DNA of 16,303 bases from Roseburia sp. (GTDB lineage Bacteria; Bacillota; Clostridia; Lachnospirales; Lachnospiraceae): positions 1 to 16,303 of the forward strand of contig DMYD01000055.1 of the NCBI GenBank assembly GCA_003483745.1, read 5' to 3'. A program made the translations under genes and the position numbers. Positions within the stretch are counted from its first letter, which is position 1, and the number at the start of each line of letters is the position of its first letter. The notes under the pieces are model-generated. The model was not told the DNA's origin. It saw nothing but the letters and a program-made list of their open reading frames with translations, and made no database searches. Shown in pieces: positions 1-6,229 of the stretch.

Positions 1-180
1 ACGCACACGTCACTCCGCCACAATATAAATCAGGCATACTTAGACTTTCTTATTTTCGTACAACGGAACAAAACGAGTCCCGGCTTGATGCAATTTGCCA
101 ATCTAAAACCCCCGGAACCACCCTACACAGGGAAACTCATGTCACCCACAAACCACAATTAGTCGGGTATTTCATAAGAT
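1..180. other. unassigned left-edge region
   Basis: No complete gene is visible here. It lies beyond the terminator of the hom operon, so it belongs to a different transcription unit. On the minus strand an ATG at 37-35, preceded by an in-frame stop and only a weak purine-rich stretch, opens a frame that runs off the left edge after 12 codons (MPDLYCGGVTCA). The fragment is too short to assign. A small CCCT-GTGT-AGGG hairpin lies near 131-142. The segment has no link to the operons to its right. Confidence 0.3.
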
Positions 181-183
181 TAC

Positions 184-231
184 AAAAAAGCAGCCCCTGA
201 ACCGCCCTCACGTGATTCACGACCTGCTTTT
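184..231 (-). terminator. rho-independent terminator of the UPF0735-hom operon
   Basis: On the minus strand, AAAAGCAG (231-224) pairs with CTGCTTTT (193-186) and the right arm runs into a T tract (189-184). The 30-nt loop holds a smaller CGTG/CACG hairpin, so the fold is branched. It begins 4 nt after the hom stop codon. Confidence 0.7.
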
Positions 232-235
232 CTTT

Positions 236-1438
236 TTACGCTACACGAATGACATTCAACACTTCCCCATATGCTGCTTTTTTGTTCTCTAAAGCCTCTT
301 CTGTCATCTCTTCTGTTACAAAGCCAAGTTCTCCTGTAACACCCTGTACATCAATATACTCTACATTTCCAAATACTTTTTCCACAGATGCCTTATCTGT
401 ACCTGACACTCTGACAAAGAAACGATTCTTCGCGCTGCGGTAATCTACCAGTTCTAATTTCTTTGAACTCCACTCAACCGGAATATTCTTGTCAACATTT
501 TTTGCCATCTCCACAACATCTGCTACCACTGCACTCGCGGTAGGAAGTTTTCCTGCACCACTTCCATAAAACATTGCATCTCCAAGTACATTTCCATGAA
601 CAAAAATTGCATTGAACACACCGTTTACATTATATAACGGATGTTCTTTCGGTAATAAGAACGGTGCAACCATTGCCACATATCCACCGTCTGTCTTTTT
701 GCTTGTAGCAAGAAGCTTGATGGCTCTTCCCATAGCTTTTGCATATTTGATATCGGTTGCAGAAATATGTGTAATCCCCTCTGTATGGATATCTTCGAAA
801 TCCACCTGCTGACCACAGACAAGGGATGTCAGAATCGCAATCTTTCTGCAGGCATCATATCCTTCAATATCTGCTGTCGGGTCTTTCTCCGCATATCCTT
901 TTGCCTGTGCATCCTTTAACACCTCGTCAAAATCAGCACCCTTTTCGGACATCTCTGTCATCATATAGTTTGTCGTTCCATTGACAATTCCGGTGATCTC
1001 CTCAATCTCATCGGCAGTCAGACAGGAATTTAACGGACGGATGATCGGAATACCACCACCAACGCTCGCTTCAAACATAAAATTGACGTTTTTCTCTTTA
1101 GCAAGTGCGATCAATTCTGCTCCCTTTGCTGCTACCAGGGCTTTGTTTGAAGTGGCAACATGTTTTCCAGCCTCTAACATTGTTTTTACAAAAGTATAGG
1201 CAGGCTCTACCCCACCCATGGTCTCAACTACAATCTTTACTTCCGGATCCTCTGCGATTGTTTTATAATCATGTACAATCTTATCCTGGATCGGATCTCC
1301 CGGGAAATCCCTTAAATCCAGTACATATTTGATCTCGACCGGCTCTCCGACACGTTTTGCAATGCTGCTTCCGTTGATGTCAAGTACCTCCACGACACCA
1401 GAACCGATTGTTCCATATCCCATTACTGCTGCTTTCAT
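236..1438 (-). CDS. hom: homoserine dehydrogenase
   Basis: Cytoplasmic NAD(P)H-dependent enzyme that reduces aspartate semialdehyde to homoserine, the branch point to threonine and methionine. The 400-aa product opens with a Rossmann dinucleotide motif (G7-Y-G9-T-I-G12). It has the SNK motif (K99), the FEASVGGGIP segment (from F122) and the active-site stretch DPTADIEGYDACRK, where D195 and K199 match the catalytic Asp and Lys known from yeast Hom6. GGAGG seven bases before the ATG supports the start. Residues 330-400 retain only a short ACT-like remnant (RFFVRVSG...VTGELGFV), and the protein is about 30 aa shorter than Bacillus Hom with its full ACT domain. It follows a stand-alone ACT protein after 48 nt and is followed by a terminator. 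Function is confident; how it is feedback-regulated is inference. Confidence 0.96.
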   Translation of the reverse strand: MKAAVMGYGTIGSGVVEVLDINGSSIAKRVGEPVEIKYVLDLRDFPGDPIQDKIVHDYKTIAEDPEVKIVVETMGGVEPAYTFVKTMLEAGKHVATSNKALVAAKGAELIALAKEKNVNFMFEASVGGGIPIIRPLNSCLTADEIEEITGIVNGTTNYMMTEMSEKGADFDEVLKDAQAKGYAEKDPTADIEGYDACRKIAILTSLVCGQQVDFEDIHTEGITHISATDIKYAKAMGRAIKLLATSKKTDGGYVAMVAPFLLPKEHPLYNVNGVFNAIFVHGNVLGDAMFYGSGAGKLPTASAVVADVVEMAKNVDKNIPVEWSSKKLELVDYRSAKNRFFVRVSGTDKASVEKVFGNVEYIDVQGVTGELGFVTEEMTEEALENKKAAYGEVLNVIRVA

Positions 1439-1486
1439 TTTTTATCCTCCAATTTATGAACTATCATATGTTGCATCTGCCATATC

Positions 1487-1930
1487 TTATTCTCTTGCGA
1501 GAATCTTCACATAATGAATGCCTTCCTGTTCCTCAATATGCTCTAGCATCTCAGCCACATCACCTGTCTGTGGCAGAACATCCACACTGAGTGTGAGAGA
1601 AGCGATACCGTTGATCGGTATACTCTGATGAATCGTAAGAATATTGGCATGAAACTCTGCCACTGTCTTTAATACAACGGACAACAATCCAGGTTCATCA
1701 TCCAGCTGGATGACTAAAGTGATTGTTCTTCCTTTTGCTGTATCATGAAATGGAAAAATATCATCTTTGTATTTATAAAAAGAACTCCGGCTGATACCAA
1801 CTTTTTCGGTTGCCTCCTGCACAGATGCAATCTTACCGGATTCAATCAGCCGCTTTGCCTCGACTACCTTTAAGAGGACTTCCGGAACTGCTTTTTCTTT
1901 CAGTACATAATACTGACCTTTTTCTTTCAT
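1487..1930 (-). CDS. UPF0735 HTH-ACT domain protein (PheB-like)
   Basis: A 147-aa cytoplasmic protein. Residues 15-60 form a helix-turn-helix-like segment (VQEATEKVGISRSSFYKYKDDI). Residues 70-145 are an ACT domain of typical pattern (TLVIQLDDEPGLLSVVLKTVAEFHANILTIHQSIP). ACT domains usually bind amino acids. The architecture matches the UPF0735 family, which includes Bacillus subtilis PheB. Being directly upstream of hom and in the same transcript, it probably senses an amino acid and affects aspartate-family synthesis, either as a DNA-binding regulator or by contact with the dehydrogenase; neither role is shown by sequence. The ribosome binding site (GAGGG, about 10 nt before ATG) is weak. 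A promoter at 2032-2004 drives the pair. Confidence 0.88.
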   Translation of the reverse strand: MKEKGQYYVLKEKAVPEVLLKVVEAKRLIESGKIASVQEATEKVGISRSSFYKYKDDIFPFHDTAKGRTITLVIQLDDEPGLLSVVLKTVAEFHANILTIHQSIPINGIASLTLSVDVLPQTGDVAEMLEHIEEQEGIHYVKILARE

Positions 1931-1989
1931 GTAACTCTATCCCTCTCTTTAGAAATTCATCTATTGTGTTTGTTGCACGCTGACACTTG

Positions 1990-2001
1990 TCCTCATGAGG
2001 A
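1990..2001. promoter_or_regulatory. 12-bp perfect palindrome at the predicted start site
   Basis: TCCTCATGAGGA is a perfect palindrome three bases downstream of the predicted -10 box (2009-2004), so it spans the expected transcription start near 1997. That is a suitable place for a repressor operator. It could equally be a small hairpin at the 5' end of the mRNA. No known operator consensus was recognised. Confidence 0.35.
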
Positions 2002-2003
2002 AG

Positions 2004-2032
2004 ATAATAACATAAAGAGGCTGCAGACGCAA
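2004..2032 (-). promoter_or_regulatory. sigma-A type promoter for the UPF0735-hom operon
   Basis: The minus strand shows TTGCGT (2032-2027), a 17-nt spacer and TATTAT (2009-2004), a good vegetative promoter. It predicts a start near 1997 and a 5' leader of about 67 nt. The -35 box and spacer lie inside the hairpin that ends the preceding operon. No riboswitch or T-box was recognised in the short leader. Confidence 0.6.
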
Positions 2033-2042
2033 CCTCTTTTTT
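2014..2042 (-). terminator. terminator hairpin after the TPM gene
   Basis: Arms AAAGAGG (2014-2020) and CCTCTTT (2033-2039) pair; after a C/A mismatch three more pairs (TGC/GCA) form around the loop AGAC. On the minus strand the T tract after the hairpin is interrupted (TTTATGTTATT). On the plus strand it is longer, so the structure may stop transcription both ways. It lies 30 nt past the TPM stop codon and is the only terminator-like fold after the seven-gene unit upstream. Confidence 0.55.
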
Positions 2043-2071
2043 ACTATGTCAGGGACATTTTTATTATGTTG

Positions 2072-2896
2072 TTAAAATTTTTTGCCGCCTCCACCATGTT
2101 TTACGCCGCTGCTGCTCGTATGTACCGTACTCCTGCCACTGTCATTTCCATTATTATTTTCTGAAATATGGCGATGCGTCACAACTGTGTTCACAAGCAC
2201 ATCACTGTGTTTCTTTATATTGATCGTTCCAGACTCGTTGGCATCATATTTGTATCTGCCGATCCGTAATTTACAAAATAGAACAATCACCAGAAATACA
2301 ATACCGCCAGGGATCAGTGATAAAACAACGGATGTAATGACATATTCCACCGGCGTGACATCATCATTTTTTTCCTCATATTCGTACTGGTTTGATGGGA
2401 TTCCTTTATCATAATAATTCATCACATCTTTTAACATTACAGACAGACACTGCTCATATTCTCCATCTGAGATTGGTTCATATCCGTCATTTAAAATATC
2501 TTCAATGCGTGCATCCGTAAGATACTGGATCGCGATACCCCCGGTAGAAATATAGATCTCACGGTTCTGCATATCGATCAGAAGCGCAACTCCATCGCCA
2601 TTTTCTGCGATCGCGTCAAAGAAATCATCCGCATATTCCTGTGTGGTTTTTCCGTTTGTGTCATCCGTTGTCAGCATCAGGATATTCCATCCGGTCTTCT
2701 CTCCCGCAGCATCCAGTTCACCCTCAAGTGTCTCGATCTCTTCCGGTGTCAAAAGCGCAGCGTCATCATATACCGTCTGTTGTGGAATATTTTCTTCTGC
2801 CGCAAAACATACCTGCTGTCCGCCTGCTGCAAATAAAATTGTAAACAGCCAGGCAAATAAGATACCCTTTAAACATAAAAATCTTTTCTGTCTCAT
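2072..2896 (-). CDS. TPM-domain membrane protein with signal peptide
   Basis: A 274-aa exported protein. Residues 1-33 form a signal peptide (basic MRQKR, hydrophobic core, FAA). Residues 40-165 are a TPM domain (formerly DUF477; YgcG/Psb32 type), recognised by VYDDAALLTPEEIETLEGEL near its start, an NGDGVALLIDMQNREIYIS strand and an STGG turn. One membrane helix spans about 185-208, leaving a cytoplasmic tail that ends in SSSGVKHGGGGKKF, the glycine-rich end common in this family. Catalytic activity of TPM domains is disputed, so none is claimed. Its start overlaps the preceding gene by 4 nt (ATGA), implying translational coupling. The arrangement resembles B. subtilis YdjH in the PspA-linked ydj operon as I recall it. 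Domain assignment is firm; the role in envelope stress is inference. Confidence 0.88.
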   Translation of the reverse strand: MRQKRFLCLKGILFAWLFTILFAAGGQQVCFAAEENIPQQTVYDDAALLTPEEIETLEGELDAAGEKTGWNILMLTTDDTNGKTTQEYADDFFDAIAENGDGVALLIDMQNREIYISTGGIAIQYLTDARIEDILNDGYEPISDGEYEQCLSVMLKDVMNYYDKGIPSNQYEYEEKNDDVTPVEYVITSVVLSLIPGGIVFLVIVLFCKLRIGRYKYDANESGTINIKKHSDVLVNTVVTHRHISENNNGNDSGRSTVHTSSSGVKHGGGGKKF

Positions 2897-4053
2897 GCTA
2901 GCCCTCCCAGTAATAAAATAACCAGTGTTACCAGACTGACAATTCCACTAACGAGTGCAATTTTTTTATAATCGATCGGGAGTTCGCCGTACACCTTTCC
3001 AGTCTGTCCGTTCATGGAAAAATAATAGATTTTTCCATTTTTCGCTTTGTATGTAATTGTCCACACCGGCAAAAGCGTATACGACCATTTTTCTTTTAAT
3101 GTCTGGAAATCGGTATTTTTTACCGACACAGAACTATATCCGCTTATTTTTTCCCGCATCAGTTTTTCTGCATTTTCACGCGCTTCCTGCTGCACTTTCT
3201 TTTCTATCTGATTTTTTTCGATATCACGTTTTTCTGCCATGAATCCGGAAAGGAATCCAAGCTGGAACTTTTTCACTGCTTTAAAATCGTAAGGCATTAC
3301 GCCACAGATCAGCTCCTGGTTTGCCTTTCCAAGTGCATTTTCCGTCAGGTTTTCAAGTTTCACATCACCTTCTCTTGATACCTGATAATACTTTGTCTCC
3401 GTATATTCTGTGTTTCCGGTTCTCCACACACGGACATTTCTCGCCTCGCCCTGCATTTTTCCCTCCAGGCTGGTATTGTAATGCCAATATGGAAAATACA
3501 CACCTGTGATGCTCTCGATCTGTTTTTTGCTGTAAAAAGCACGCGGGACAAATTTTTTCTTGCAGACATAATCTTTGAAGCCTTTTTCCGCATCTTCCCT
3601 TGACACAGAAAACGGGATCACCTGATCCGGCAGGAATTTACCTTCCAGCCGTCCACCGAGCACGACCGGGTTGTGGCAGTAATAACAGAAAGTTGCCGCT
3701 GTGGTGGCATCTGTTACGATCTGTGCCCCACAGCTCGGGCAGGTGTATGTCACCGCATCCGCTTCATTTCCGGCTGTTTTATCTTGTGCTGATTCGTTTT
3801 CCGTCTGGTCTTTTGTGGCACCGCCCGCTTTATTTTCCGGCCGATTCTGTTCCTTAGACTCCGGTTCATCCGTCGTTTTTCCCATGCCGGCAGCATCTGT
3901 GCTTTCAGGTTCTGATGTCTGTGCCGGCTTCATGGCATCTAATTCTTCCTGTGAAAACAGGCTGGCACAATATTCACATTTATACTTTTGTGTGGAAGGA
4001 TCAAAAATCAGTTCTCCATCACAATTTGGACATTTAAAACTGATAACTGCCAT
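2893..4053 (-). CDS. double zinc-ribbon, C-terminally anchored membrane protein (YdjG-like)
   Basis: A 386-aa protein starting with a TFIIB-type zinc ribbon (C8, C11, C26, C29). A polar, low-complexity linker rich in Glu, Lys, Asn and Thr covers about 42-100. A second zinc ribbon follows (C105, C108, C123, C126). Residues 135-350 form a mixed alpha/beta region with a WHYNTSLEG segment and a Lys/Glu-rich helix. A hydrophobic helix forms the last 23 residues, so the protein is probably tail-anchored with the ribbons in the cytoplasm. GAGGA seven bases before the ATG lies over the end of the upstream gene, only 2 nt away. The layout recalls B. subtilis YdjG, a membrane partner of PspA. The family is usually annotated only as 'TFIIB-type zinc ribbon-containing protein', and no biochemical function can be given. 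Confidence 0.82.
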   Translation of the reverse strand: MAVISFKCPNCDGELIFDPSTQKYKCEYCASLFSQEELDAMKPAQTSEPESTDAAGMGKTTDEPESKEQNRPENKAGGATKDQTENESAQDKTAGNEADAVTYTCPSCGAQIVTDATTAATFCYYCHNPVVLGGRLEGKFLPDQVIPFSVSREDAEKGFKDYVCKKKFVPRAFYSKKQIESITGVYFPYWHYNTSLEGKMQGEARNVRVWRTGNTEYTETKYYQVSREGDVKLENLTENALGKANQELICGVMPYDFKAVKKFQLGFLSGFMAEKRDIEKNQIEKKVQQEARENAEKLMREKISGYSSVSVKNTDFQTLKEKWSYTLLPVWTITYKAKNGKIYYFSMNGQTGKVYGELPIDYKKIALVSGIVSLVTLVILLLGGLA

Positions 4054-4055
4054 AT

Positions 4056-5363
4056 TTAGTTCCTCGCTTTTCCACAGTTACTGCAGAATTTTCCTTTGTT
4101 AACCTGACCACATTCACAGGTCCACTCTGCTGCCGGTGCCGGTTTTCCGCACTCACTGCAGAATTTTCCTGTATTGACCTGACCACATTCACAGGTCCAC
4201 TCCATCTTTGGTGCCGGCGCCGGTTTTCCACACTCACTGCAGAATTTTCCCGTGTTGGTGTGACCACACTCACAGGTCCATGTTCCCGCTGCACTGCCTG
4301 CCGGATTTGGCTGGCTCTGATTCATTGCACCTGCCATCTGTCCCTGTGCTGCATTTCCATTCATCTGTCCCTGCTGATCCTGCGGCGTCTGCAGTGCACC
4401 AAGTCCTGACAACGTCTGATTCATCGCATTCATGCCCATACCGACACCCATAAATCCATTCATGGCTCCTGCTGCATTGCTTCCTGCATCACGCACACCT
4501 TCGGTCAGATTTTTGACTGCCATACCACGCATTACATTGAAATCACCGCCAAGCATTGCGCCTTCATTTCTCATATTGATGAGCTTCTGGGACTCTTCAT
4601 CATAAGATACGCTCGCAATACCGACACTCTGAATCTCCATACCGCGCATCTGGTTCCACTCTTCATCAAGCGTATTCGCCATATATTTTCCGAGTTCTCT
4701 TGCTTTTGAGGTCACATAGGAAATTCTGGTTCCGTCGGCTGACATCTGATTGATGGATGACTGCAATGCCTCTAAAAACTCGGACAGATACTGTTCATTG
4801 ATGGAAGAAATTTCTACATGATCCTGATTTTTCGGAATGACTTCCGCATAAAACTGCAGCGGATTGGTGACTTTAATGGAATAAGTTCCATGTGCACGCA
4901 GAAACAATTCTGCATTATAAAAATTGTCAAAATAATTGATCGGGTTTCTGGTACCGAATTTAATTCCTTTAATCTCCTGCAGATTAATAAAAAATACCTT
5001 CTGCATGGTTGGTGTCTGTCCGCCAAATTTAAAACGATTGAACGTCTCTTTTAAAGATTCACCAAATTCACCGTTGAACATGGATGGCATAGACGAGTTA
5101 TCCACCTTATAATATCCCGGCTCTGCCGTATAATCGACGATTTTTCCTCCATCAACAAGCATCATAAACTGATTGTCATACACATGAATGATGGAACCGT
5201 TGCTGACTGTATCCGGCGTTCCTTTCCGGTTCTGCCCCTTGCGGATCAGCACACCGCTCGTAAAGACGGTATTATCGCCCATATCATCTGCTTCGTAAAC
5301 TTCTAACCACTGATCGGCAAGACCTCCTCCGATCGCCTCAGTAATTGCTCTGATAATTCCCAT
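4056..5363 (-). CDS. SPFH-domain protein with three C-terminal zinc ribbons (YdjI / 'virion core protein' type)
   Basis: A 435-aa protein beginning MGIIRAITEAIGGGLADQWLEVYEADDM, the usual start of this family. An SPFH/Band-7 domain spans about 25-260, with no membrane helix, so it should associate peripherally and oligomerise at the membrane. A Gly/Met/Gln/Asn-rich linker covers 270-360. Three tandem CxC-x8-CxxC zinc ribbons follow at 362-380, 389-408 and 414-433 (WTCECG...GKFCSxCGK). The start at 5363 is chosen because AAGGAGG sits seven bases upstream; an in-frame GTG at 5441 has no such site. In B. subtilis the SPFH protein YdjI recruits PspA to the membrane. A similar scaffold role is likely here but is inference. 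It sits between two other zinc-ribbon genes. Confidence 0.87.
   Translation of the reverse strand: MGIIRAITEAIGGGLADQWLEVYEADDMGDNTVFTSGVLIRKGQNRKGTPDTVSNGSIIHVYDNQFMMLVDGGKIVDYTAEPGYYKVDNSSMPSMFNGEFGESLKETFNRFKFGGQTPTMQKVFFINLQEIKGIKFGTRNPINYFDNFYNAELFLRAHGTYSIKVTNPLQFYAEVIPKNQDHVEISSINEQYLSEFLEALQSSINQMSADGTRISYVTSKARELGKYMANTLDEEWNQMRGMEIQSVGIASVSYDEESQKLINMRNEGAMLGGDFNVMRGMAVKNLTEGVRDAGSNAAGAMNGFMGVGMGMNAMNQTLSGLGALQTPQDQQGQMNGNAAQGQMAGAMNQSQPNPAGSAAGTWTCECGHTNTGKFCSECGKPAPAPKMEWTCECGQVNTGKFCSECGKPAPAAEWTCECGQVNKGKFCSNCGKARN
4059..4280. repeat. three tandem zinc-ribbon coding repeats
   Basis: The 3' end of the SPFH gene carries three in-frame copies of a unit encoding WTCECG...GKFCSxCGK. 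On the minus strand they begin at 4280, 4199 and 4124, giving periods of 81 and 75 nt. Long stretches are nearly identical between copies (for example CACAGGTCCA and GCAGAATTTTCC read on the plus strand), which indicates recent duplication or gene conversion rather than old divergence. Confidence 0.85.
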
Positions 5364-5378
5364 AATTAATCCTCCTTG

Positions 5379-5425
5379 TTTTCCGAAGGAAAATGCGAAC
5401 CCTCTGGTGAGCAGAGGATTTTCCT
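5379..5425 (-). promoter_or_regulatory. alternative RNA hairpins in the SPFH gene leader
   Basis: In the 80-nt gap before the SPFH gene, TTTTCC/GGAAAA (5379-5384 with 5388-5393) and CCTCTG/CAGAGG (5401-5406 with 5412-5417) can form two hairpins. Alternatively AGGAAAAT (5387-5394) can pair with ATTTTCCT (5418-5425), which encloses the second hairpin and excludes the first. The ribosome binding site (5377-5371) starts one base after the first hairpin. This may tune translation or protect the mRNA 5' end; the sequence alone does not say which. Confidence 0.4.
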
Positions 5426-5443
5426 CCATTGTTTTCCACACTG

Positions 5444-6229
5444 TTATGAATGACGATAGTCCGTCTCATCAAAACTATGTAACGTCCATACTTTCAGATT
5501 CACAAGCGTCACCGCCGAACCACAGTACTCGCAGTAAGCCGCACCAAGATTCGTGATCGGTGCACCACAATTCGGGCAGGTAGTTCCGACTGCATTGTCC
5601 ATTCCTGTAAGTTTTTCATTCTGAATATACATAAGCTGTACATTATACCGGGTCTGCTCTAACAGTTCTTTACTGCCGCTTAAAACTTTTCCCGCTTTTT
5701 CACAATAATGCAGATATCCTATCGCACTCTGAAACGTAATGATACAAGTGCCCTGCTTTTTCTCATAATTAGAGATCTCTGTCTGATGGATCTTTATCTG
5801 TTCATAATGCTCTGTAACAGCCTCTGTCTCATTTTCACGGATCCTGTTTTTAATCTGCGCTAAAAATTCTTCCGAGACGCCCTCTTTGATCTGATGCTCA
5901 AAAATGCCGGCATCTGTGGCAGAGATTGCCTGCAATGCCAGCACGAGTGCATTTTCCACTTTATCTTTGAACTGTTCCATATGAAAATCCGGGAAATCCC
6001 TCTGAATCTGTGGCAGGAAAATACGTGTCATCGCAGAGACGGATTTGGGTGTCACCGCAAGTTCTTTCGCCTGCTGTTCAAATCCTTCTGCGATGGAATC
6101 CGTACCAAAAGCTGCACGTGAAAATCTGCGCAGCTTTTCCCGCACGATCCGGTATGCCACATATCCTGCACCACAGGATATGCAGATAACAAAGGCAATC
6201 ACAAGAAGCGTGACTGTTCCCTTACTCAT
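5444..6229 (-). CDS. membrane-anchored protein with C-terminal zinc ribbon (Tim44-reminiscent)
   Basis: A 261-aa protein of unknown function. One hydrophobic helix at residues 5-27 is followed by a basic patch (REKLRRFSR), placing the rest in the cytoplasm. The middle (about 60-205) is helical, and 65-150 (MTRIFLPQIQRDFPDFHMEQFKDKVENAL onward) recalls Tim44-like folds; this likeness is by eye only. A zinc ribbon lies near the end (C218, C221, C233, C236), followed by about 25 residues. The start at 6229 has GGAGGGG a few bases upstream and overlaps the prfB end by 8 nt; the longer TTG start at 6259 lies fully inside prfB and is not favoured. It opens the four-gene envelope cluster and depends on transcription through prfB. 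Confidence 0.75.
   Translation of the reverse strand: MSKGTVTLLVIAFVICISCGAGYVAYRIVREKLRRFSRAAFGTDSIAEGFEQQAKELAVTPKSVSAMTRIFLPQIQRDFPDFHMEQFKDKVENALVLALQAISATDAGIFEHQIKEGVSEEFLAQIKNRIRENETEAVTEHYEQIKIHQTEISNYEKKQGTCIITFQSAIGYLHYCEKAGKVLSGSKELLEQTRYNVQLMYIQNEKLTGMDNAVGTTCPNCGAPITNLGAAYCEYCGSAVTLVNLKVWTLHSFDETDYRHS

Noticed and set aside
1931..2071. T-box or amino-acid riboswitch ahead of the hom operon
   Set aside because: The leader is only about 67 nt, with no T-box motif or antiterminator; just a terminator, a promoter and a palindrome are visible.
4059..4280. Short regular repeats that might suggest a CRISPR array
   Set aside because: The repeats are in frame, encode zinc ribbons, and have no unique spacers of uniform length.
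5364..5441. 26-residue N-terminal extension of the SPFH protein from GTG 5441
   Set aside because: No ribosome binding site; ATG 5363 has AAGGAGG at ideal spacing and matches the family start. The stretch instead folds as RNA hairpins.
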